A DNA stretch of 64,000 nucleotides from Thelonectria olida (Eukaryota; Ascomycota; Sordariomycetes; Hypocreales; Nectriaceae): NCBI GenBank assembly GCA_020736575.1, contig JAGPYM010000004.1, forward strand, positions 930,001 through 994,000. Direction: 5' to 3'. The translations under genes and the position numbers were made by a program. The notes under the pieces were generated by a model. The model saw only the letters and a list, made by a program, of their open reading frames with translations. It did no database searches and was not told where the DNA came from. Of the stretch, positions 56,143-64,000 are shown piece by piece; the stretch's first letter is position 1, and each line of letters begins with the position of its first letter.

Positions 56143-58709
56143 CGTCCAGTGGGTGTTGGCGGATGACCCGCCTTTGGATGGGAGACGACGACGCAATCGA
56201 AGACTAAGAGCATGGTAGTAGTGGAGAAGAGATACATCGTTCAGCTCGCGGTGTGCCAAAGCATGTTGTCGATCCAGGGTCGGGCCAAAACAAGTGTTGA
56301 ACAGTTACGATTCATGCTAATCCCAATATCCCAGGAACCCTGTCGACAGTCGGAAGTAGAAGGTGTGTACCCCAATCGCGGGGAAATAACCTTTGGGTTG
56401 GGCAACAGAGAGATGCCAATTCGTCCTGGCCGTCTCTAAGACCATCGACAACTGGGAAATCCCATCCGCCATTGTCTTGACAACAGGAATGTCCGACAAG
56501 AGGCTGGGACTTCGCCCTCTGAGTCACTGTCTCTTCTTTGTCTGCGTCATTGTCTTACACAGAAGTCGACTTCGCTTCCAGCTGATGCCGTTCTGAGACA
56601 TGCATACTGACACTGACTCAATGCTGACGGCACATATGCACAGCGGGGGAACAGGCAACCGGGCGTGGTAGGGCGCCCGCGCGGAGGCGGAGCGGAGAGA
56701 TCGTCAGGCGGTGGCATCGGGATGTTTTTCAGGATCATGGCGCGGAGATGGTGTCGAGAGATGTTTGGTTCTGTCGGGCGCAGCTGAAGCCTTCCGATTC
56801 GAAGTCTTGAAACCAACAAGTCAAGCAACTGCATCATGTCAGACGGGGAGACTCTCCAATGCGCCCGCTGGTGCACGTTGTTCGTATGTAATAAGGCTCT
56901 TCATACTTCGATTGCATGAATGTTTGTACCTCGTACAGGATGCATATGCATGGCCGATCCAGACCGCACCCGAGAGCATGGCCCAAAAAAGACGGACCGG
57001 GGCGGATCACTGGAGTTAGTAGCTGAGCTGGTCTTCATCGTTGGCGAGTCAATCTTGACGGCACAACACCATCTTCGTCTTTTGCCTTGCATCTTGCATG
57101 TCAAGCCCCTCGATAGGCTATCAGAAGACAGGAATGGTGTGAAATTGCCCTGGCCCATTGCCTTTCGGATTCGGCTCCGTCCGGCATAGAAACAGCCCGT
57201 TTTCGTGTGTTTGCTCCATCTTGACCACTGGTATCACTTCGACGGTTGTGCTTTGAGCCGGCTGGTGATGCGATGCATGTCGACACTTTAGTCCCCGGCC
57301 GAAACCCCACAGATACCCCTCCCTCTGAGCCCTCGGCATGCGGAATCTGGCAAGACGAGGGACGAGGGGCATGAAGAGGATACACAGCAGGAGAAAAGGC
57401 TCCCTTGACACATGAGCGGTGTGATTTGTGCGAGTCCTTTTGTCAAATGATGTCTTCTGGACCGCAAGTGAATGCCAGTAGAGAGGTCACGCTTCCCCGC
57501 GGGAGCCCCCAGCAGCCCCTCCAAGTTGCTTGAACCTGTGGCATCCGTTAGCCATGACGTCGCTGTGCTCAGTTGGTCTGTGGGTGGACAACTGGACGTT
57601 CCCGCTAGAAGCCACTCTAATAGGACCCTATTTGCAGTCAAAAACTCGAGAGTCCACTGGAGAGGGGCAGCCAAGCACATGGGGTGGACGCCACGTGAAA
57701 AGGACTGGCTCTTACATCTGCCGGGTTGGCGGTTGTCTCCATCATGTGCAGAGAAGCGTTGTGGTGTTGTTGTCGTGGGAAAGGCAATCGAAGGCTAACG
57801 CGTTACTGACGATCTCCGTGAAGTAAGGTATGGTTGTGATTGCGTCCTGCCTGCCGCCATTTGCACTTTTGAGAGTGAATGGAAGGCACCAACCAGGCTC
57901 TACCTTCCTCTGTCAGATAGGCTGCAAGTCACCTGCAGGGTTCAGGTTCCTCTAGAAAAAAAGACAACACCACCACCACAACAAATCACAACCATCCCTT
58001 TCTCTTCTTAATCTTCTCCTTCTTCTCCCTTTCACTCAACCCTGCACTGCCCATTGCGCGGTCAAAAGGGGAGCCGGCCACTGGACCTTCGGAGACAGAG
58101 CGTCTAGACCTATTTGCCTTGATTAATTTATGACCATGATGCTTCACTAGCAGCATTACTTTGTTCATTTCCTTTTGCTGCCCAACTCTCCCGCGCAACT
58201 CTCCCTCAACTAGCCCCGTCTCCCCGAACCATGTGGATGCAGCAACGTCCCAGCTTATTTCCCCCAGTTCTTTGCTTCCAAGGCTGAAGCTCAAGTCTCA
58301 AGTCCCAAGCTAAGCCTCTGCCTCCGTCGAGACTCTCCGTCACCAGAGTCTTAATCGCTATTTAGCGTCTTCAGGTTCCCGAACGAAGCCTGAAAGAAGG
58401 AACGAAGAGAAAAGGAACCAGAACCTGCCTGCCCTTCGACTTGGTCCGGGCCCCTCCGCTCGACTCGATTCCCATCAGCTCCCATCCGACTCCGACCCCG
58501 AAGCCTTGCGCTGCCACTCTAGGTCCCTAACTTTGCCGGCACCCATTTTCCACCTCGACGGTGGCCCTCCTTTTGTTTCTTTTTATTGTTTCTTTTTTCT
58601 CTTTGCTTCTTAATTTTCTTCAACTTTCTTGTCAGTGGCGTCAACCTCTGCCTGTTTTTTTCTTCGTTTCCCTTCACCCGCGCGACGTCGAGGCGCATCA
58701 ACGACCCTC
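56143..58709. other. Gene-poor interval before the Rab-like gene
   Basis: About 2.6 kb with no supported gene. The last 700 bp is C/T-rich (many TTCTTTTT and CTCC runs), consistent with the promoter and leader of the GTPase gene. Open frames near 56547-57680 have no recognisable motifs. Confidence 0.45.
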
Positions 58710-59753
58710 ATGTCTTCCCTTGAAGCCAAGATCGTCGTCCTCGGCGCCCAGGGCGTCGGCAAGACGTCTCTGGTGATGCGTTATTGCAGAGGCTCATTCA
58801 ACCCAGCTCAGATCACTTCTACAGTCGGCGCCAGCTTCCTCACGAAGCGCGTCGTCGATTCTGACTCAGATACTGTTGTTCGACTCCAAATATGGGACAC
58901 AGGTTTGTTGCACTCCCCCACCTTCAAGACTGACTCGCGAACACGGTTGAACTTGCTATTCTAAACGAATGAAGTTGCGAGAATGAGGAAACAACTAATG
59001 CTAACCATTGCAACAATAGCCGGCCAGGAACGTTTCCGCTCCATCTCTCGGCTGTACTATCGCGGCGCCAACGCATGCATCCTCTGCTACAGCATCACCG
59101 ACGCTCAGTCATTTATCGACATGGGCGTATGGCTCACCGAGCTCCGCCAAAACCTGCCCCATGACGTCGTCCTGCACGTCGTTGGTACCAAAGCCGACAT
59201 TGTCGCCCGCGACCCCTCCGCACGCCAGGTCCCTTTCGAACGTTGTATTGCCTACGTCGCCGAGAACCTGGCACCCGGCCTCGGTAGCACGCCGCCTCCG
59301 ACTGCCACTCCATTCAACATCCCCGGACCCTTGGCCGGCACTCCGACCTCCGGCGCTGTTGAACCCCGGAGCCCAAGCTCAAAGCGTAGCTCCGGCTTCT
59401 GGGCTCAAGAGGTTGGCTGGGATGCTTGCCATGAGATCAGTGCTGAGAGTGGTGAAGGTGTTGAGGAGGTCTTCCGGGTTGTTACCCGCAAGCTCGTTGA
59501 GCAAAACCGCAAGATGCAGCAAGCTCTTCTTATGGCTACAGCGATACCTGGAACCCCGGGCTACGAAACCGGTATGGATGGTGGCTATTTTGACGGCTCA
59601 AACCCTCGAGGCAGCTTCCGTGTCGGCCGCGACCGCCGTAGTTGGCTCTTCTCCCCTGGGTTTTCGCCTGCTGTCACTGTTGATCAGGCTAGCGCCCAGG
59701 AGCAATCGCAGCAAAACCAGAATCAGAAGAACCAGCGTAAGTGCTGCTCATAA
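58710..59753 (+). CDS. Rab-family small GTPase, divergent (Rab24-like), with long Ser/Pro insert
   Basis: Exon 58710-58902, a 117-nt intron (58903-59019, GTTTGT...AATAG) and exon 59020-59753 give 308 residues, about 100 more than a typical Rab. G1 is GAQGVGKTSLVMRY; the switch I region has STVGASF; G3 is WDTAGQERFRSISRLYYRGA, spanning the junction; G4 is GTKAD rather than the usual NKxD; G5 is EISAES. Between G4 and G5 is an insert of about 50 residues rich in Pro/Ser/Thr (GSTPPPTATPFNIPGPLAG). The C-terminal region is Gly/Gln/Ser-rich and ends KCCS, a likely prenylation site. The GTKAD form and SRLYYRGA pattern resemble Rab24, but other endosomal Rabs are possible. A role in membrane traffic is inferred from family only. 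Confidence 0.85.
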
Positions 59754-60322
59754 ACAGCTTGACTACGACAAGAGGTTTAATGATAGTATGGATTTGGATC
59801 TGATCAACGAATCCATGAAACTACACGAGGAGGGCATATTGCATGCCTCTAGAAAGATGACGAGGATGTGCGTGGTGTATTTGTGTGATACCCGGTTTGC
59901 TTGCTTGGTTTTCTCGTTTTCACTTTTCCGTCTTCGGCTTTCTTCTTCCCTGGCCAGGGCCTGGCTTTCTCCTTTCTTGGGTCTTCACTGTTCGGACGTT
60001 GCAGCATCTTCTCTGCTCGCCTCTTCTAGGTTCACGATGCATTAGGATTCCATATGTCATGAGGAGTTTTTAAGGATATCGGCCGGTTATGGCTACAAGG
60101 GGTGGTGGTCTTGCATCGCGGCATTTCTCAAGGGGTATAATACGGTTTGGAGCGTACGGCTGTTCTCTCACGAGATTCTATACATTTTCCTCGTCTTGTT
60201 CTTGGTTCTTAACCAAAGCGTGTACAATGCTTCCACAACTTTTTCCTTCGCCGTCTTCAGCATTTGGGTATCCGAGAACCGTAGAGTTCTCCAGCTCTGT
60301 TATAGCTCGTTCATAGACCAAT
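59754..60322. other. Intergenic between converging genes
   Basis: 3' regions of the Rab-like gene and of slh1; nothing else recognised. Confidence 0.5.
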
Positions 60323-63300
60323 TCATTTCGCTCCTGATGCCTCCGTCTTCTTCGACTTCACATCATCGTCAACCGTCGGTGCCGCGGGAATGTCTACACC
60401 TAGAAGCTGGTGTTCGAGACCAATGTAGCCGTCGCTGACGACAAGGACATCCAGCTTACGGGCCTGACCTGGCCCGGCCTCTGGAAGCTTGATGGTCGTC
60501 TTGGCAGACGGTCGTTGACCGGCGTCGAGCTTGCGGCCGGGTGCCGCGGACCAGCCCACGCGTTTGACGGCGATGACTTCGTCCTGGGCAACGTCAGCCA
60601 CAATGACGAACCAGCCTTCCGTCTGCGGTTTGGGAAACTTGGGTGCGTAGATGCGGGCTTCGCGCTCAACGAGTGGGTTGAGGCGCTTGAGACTAATGGT
60701 CACGGAGAGGGCAGTCACGTTGTCAATGGACACGGACAGGTTCGGTAGGATGGACACGGCGCGGGAAAAGCGGTTTGTCTGACTGGCTGGGATGCTGAGT
60801 TTCTTGGCGAGCTGACCGGCTTGACCGTGGTTGAGACGGGCGAGCTGGACAAGGGTGGTCTTGTCCTTGGTGTCGGTGTCGATGCTGGGGAGGATGGAGG
60901 CGGGAGGGTCGGTGGGCCAGCGGGCGCACTTGATGGACTGCAGCAGGGCCATCATCTGCAGACAGCTCGAGAGGTAGCCCAGCTCGGTGAGGACGTCGAT
61001 GGAAGCCTGGATGATACGAATGGCCTGGTCCAAGACGCTGGTCTGGTCACCGACGTAATCGGTGATGGGCAGTTCGATGCGGGACATGTGGGCCTGCAAC
61101 AGCAAAAAGGCCTTGACATGAGGATCCCACATGGGCAGACCAAAGGCGTGACCGGGGAAGGGCAGGTTGGCCGACAGGGTGTCGTTGACGAGGTCTTCGT
61201 TGTGGCGCACGGGGAGTTCGTCGTACTCGGTAGCACGAGACATCCACGAGAGGGCGTCGAGGAACGTTCCCTTTGGTTTGGCGTGGCGAACGAGATGGCG
61301 GATAGTTTTGTGGGAAAGATAGTAGTAACTCATGATCTTGCCGAGGGGAGTCGAGTCGACGTCGCCGTTGGGGAAGACCTCAACACACTTGGAGCCAGCG
61401 AGCTCGTCGAGAGACTTGTTGACCATTTCGACCATGAACTCGTTGGCGAGCTGCTGGGCGGCGATGCTGTTGTGCTCCTCGGCGGAAATTTCCAGGCCAT
61501 AGTAGGACGGGTTCTTGTGCAATCGTCGGAAGAAAAATGTCCATGTGAGGTAGTCAAGGGCGTCTTGCTTGGTGACAATGGTCTCAGCCGAGACTTCGGC
61601 GCACAGATGGTTGTCCAAGACGGTGTGAAGAGAAGACTCGACCGGGAAGCCCGTGTGGAGGAAGTGCTTGTAAAAGTCCTTCTTGGCATCCTGGGTGAAG
61701 ATGCGAGCGACGCCCGAGTTGTCGAACTGCGGGCGTCCGGCTCGTCCGAGCATCTGCAACACGTCGGTCAAGTCCATGTCCTTGTAGGCCTCAATCTTGG
61801 CATCGTAGAACTGGGTGCCCTTGACGACGACTAGGTGAGCTGGAAGATTGACACCCCAAGCGAGGGTGCTGGTGGCAACAAGGATCTGGATCTTGTTGTT
61901 AAGGAAGAGCTCTTCAGCTAATTGACGATCAGACTCAACAAGACCTGCGTGATGCAAGCCAATGCCAAAGTTGATGGCCTCTTTGAGGGCGTCGTCTTTG
62001 ACGCGAGCAAGGTTGAGCTGGAGGTCGTCTTCATCCATGTGCAGGAAGCGACGAGGATTATCCTCCATGCCGCAAAAGTTGATGAGGTCCTTGGCCGTAA
62101 GACGGGTCTGTCGTCGAGAAGGCACAAAAACGATGACGGGCTTTTCGGGGCTGTGGTTCTTCACTGCCAAAAAGGTTGGGCGGTTCATCGACTGCATCAG
62201 GGGGCAGAACCCTCGAACCTCAGGGAAGCCGTCGATGTAGAGTTCCAGGGGAACAGGTCGGACAGAGTGTTTGAAGTTGAAGAGACCCTCCTTGACACCG
62301 AGCCAGTTTCCAAGATCCGTGGCATTCGCGCAGGCTGTCGACATGCCCAAGAGTCGAACGGCATTCTTGGTAGACGATGCGATGTAGTTCATACCTATAC
62401 GCATTAGTACACAGACATTGTTCAGAAGCACCAAAACTTACGAGACACGATGATTTCCAGAATAGGACCTCGATCGCCAGCTAAGAGATGGATCTCGTCA
62501 ATGATAACCAAGCTGACCTTGCGCACATATCCTCTGGTTTGCCACGAACGCGAGATACCATCCCACTTTTCAGGAGTGGTGATGATGATGTCGGCATTCT
62601 GGATTGTTCTTGTGTCAGGGGTATTGTCACCAGTCAGCTCGACCAGCTTGAGACCCAATGGCCTTGCCAATCGCGCACCCCAGTCCTTGACTCGTTCACG
62701 GACAAGAGCCTTCATGGGCGCGATGTAGACCACCTTGGAGCCGGGCTTCTCGCGGAACGCCCACCACATGGCAAGTTCTGCGGCGACAGTCTTGCCACTT
62801 CCGGTTGGAGAGCCCAGAAGAACATTTGCCGGCGTGTGATAGAGGGTGTGGAAGATTTGCGTCTGCATGGGGTTGAAGAACTGGAACCGCTTTGCATAAA
62901 TTTCCTCCAGGCCTGGATTCTTCAAAGCCGAGATTGACAGAGGTTGCAGGTTCAGCAATTCCGTGTACACGCTCTCAGTGTCTGGGCGGATAAGATGCTG
63001 GAAGGAGACCGGCGTGACTGTCTCTGCTCCCAACCACCGGTCAGAAACACATCGCACATAGATCTGTGTTGGCAAAGGGTCGGAGAGGGGGATAGTGAAG
63101 TTGAGCTCGTGATCATCATGGAGCTTTCTCCTGTTAAGAATAAAGTACTCGTGATGATAGATTTGGGATGTCTCCGAGTTCTCAACCCAGATGTAGAACG
63201 ACTCCGAGGTTCCATGGAACTGGTCGTGCCACCGAAAGTCGGGGATCACGAAGAGCTTGATACGCAACACGTCCCTGTTCAGAGGCGCAATTTCTGCTTC

Positions 63301-64000
63301 GACATGCACAGTCGGAAAGTTGTTGAGAATTCTTCCAATGTTCTTGCCAGCGCTTTGATTGTGAACCAAAGCACCAATCTCTGCTGGCTCCATCTCCTTC
63401 ATGGTCTCAATGGTCAAGTTCTCCTTGGAATCAAGCTGATTCAGCACCGGTTTCGTGAGGTCAAACTGGTGGAGGGGATGTTGGAACGGCCAGATACGCT
63501 TCTCGATCGACTTGGCGAGTGTGAGAAGAACCAGACACTGGTGACCCCATCGCCGGTTCAAAGCAAGCATGAACAGCGCTCGGCAAATCCTTCCGGACTG
63601 CTGAGCAACATAGTTCATGTCGTTTGACAAGGCAAAGTCTTCTGGCTGTGACCTTGAGATGTATGACTGGAGCAAGATGTTGGTCTTGGCCTGGGGGGTG
63701 TCGATGCCACCTTCAACGTCACAGGGGATGATTTCCCTTCGAAGATGCGTCAACTCCTTCTCCTCGCTGTCTCTTGATTGGACGTTGTCAAACTCTCCAC
63801 TCATACTGATCATCTTGAGGATATCGGCCTCAGTTGCCTCGGGCTTCATCATGGTGTTGAAGATCTGGATGCTGGTATGCAGGATGTAGTACTGGCTGGC
63901 AATTCGGCCAATATCCTTGCTGCGCAATTCCTCTGTCGTTTCATTGAAGATGATCATCTGGCATCGCTGAAGAGTCCTAGCTGCCTGAATAGCTAGTTCC
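60323..64000 (-). CDS. slh1: Ski2-like RNA helicase Slh1/ASCC3 (3' portion)
   Basis: Large tandem-cassette helicase; yeast Slh1 and human ASCC3 split collided ribosomes as part of the RQC-trigger complex. The window holds the end of cassette 1 and all of cassette 2. Exons 64000-62442 (continuing off the window) and 62394-60323, 47-nt intron with a TACTAAT branch site, joined at VSR|MNYIAS. The first Sec63-type region runs from ETTEELRSKDIGRIASQYYI to about SVYTELL. Cassette 2 has Walker A GSPTGSGKTVAAELAMWW, IAPMKALVRERVKDW, DEIHLLAGDRGPILE (intact DEIH), and motif VI QMLGRAGRPQFD. The second Sec63 region ends the protein. The intact second ATPase excludes Brr2, whose second cassette is degenerate. 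Confidence 0.95.

Noticed and set aside
57288..57680. 130-codon minus-strand frame
   Set aside because: No domain, signal or conserved pattern, and it lies in a gap with several equally long frames in other phases.
60821..61834. 337-codon plus-strand open frame
   Set aside because: Antisense to the Slh1 helicase; composition is that of reverse-complemented coding sequence.

Overview
The window is nuclear DNA of a filamentous ascomycete. Genes are split by short introns (about 46-200 nt, many with a CTAAC-like branch point just before YAG). The gene set is typical of Pezizomycotina: a bli-3 homologue, ECM11-domain and SSXT proteins, a fused URA2, a peroxisomal Fox2, a DFG5 GPI protein and a fungal MscL. 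Protein style, codon use and intron sizes suggest Sordariomycetes, probably Hypocreales; this is inferred by eye and was not tested against a database. No bacterial operons, CRISPR arrays, phages or intact transposons were seen.

Layout. 1-5.3 kb is dense housekeeping: alg1 (5' end off the window), a UBE2G1-type E2, snu23, dph5 and bli-3. 6.9-18.2 kb holds an uncharacterised F-box-like gene, an ECM11-domain gene, a glycerate-kinase-like gene divergent from fox2, and an RBR-type E3 ligase. 18.2-29.6 kb is gene-poor: only pdx3 and a Pho80/PCL-type cyclin are clear, with two copies of a tRNA-Pro-like repeat and some decayed-looking coding fragments. 29.7-36.5 kb is the 2,232-residue ura2. 38.2-46.2 kb carries an SS18/Snf11-like SWI/SNF subunit gene, three tRNA-Arg(ACG) genes, his5 and dfg5. 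After another 3.8 kb without a recognised gene, 50.0-55.2 kb holds two divergently transcribed paralogues of a secreted, probably GPI-anchored protein and an MscL channel gene. A tRNA-Ile(AAT) with a 25-nt intron, a Rab-like GTPase and the 3' two-thirds of an SLH1/ASCC3 helicase gene complete the window.

How the genes relate. Most neighbours are functionally unrelated, as expected in a eukaryote. Sequence-level links are a shared 1.2-kb divergent promoter between the glycerate-kinase-like gene and fox2, with paired FarA/FarB-type CCTCGG sites; a perfect Gcn4/CPC1 site upstream of his5; and a bli-3 promoter carrying both a perfect CRE palindrome and a GATCGA light-response-like cluster. Exon boundaries were placed by hand from splice signals, reading frame and family similarity. 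They balance arithmetically but have no transcript support.
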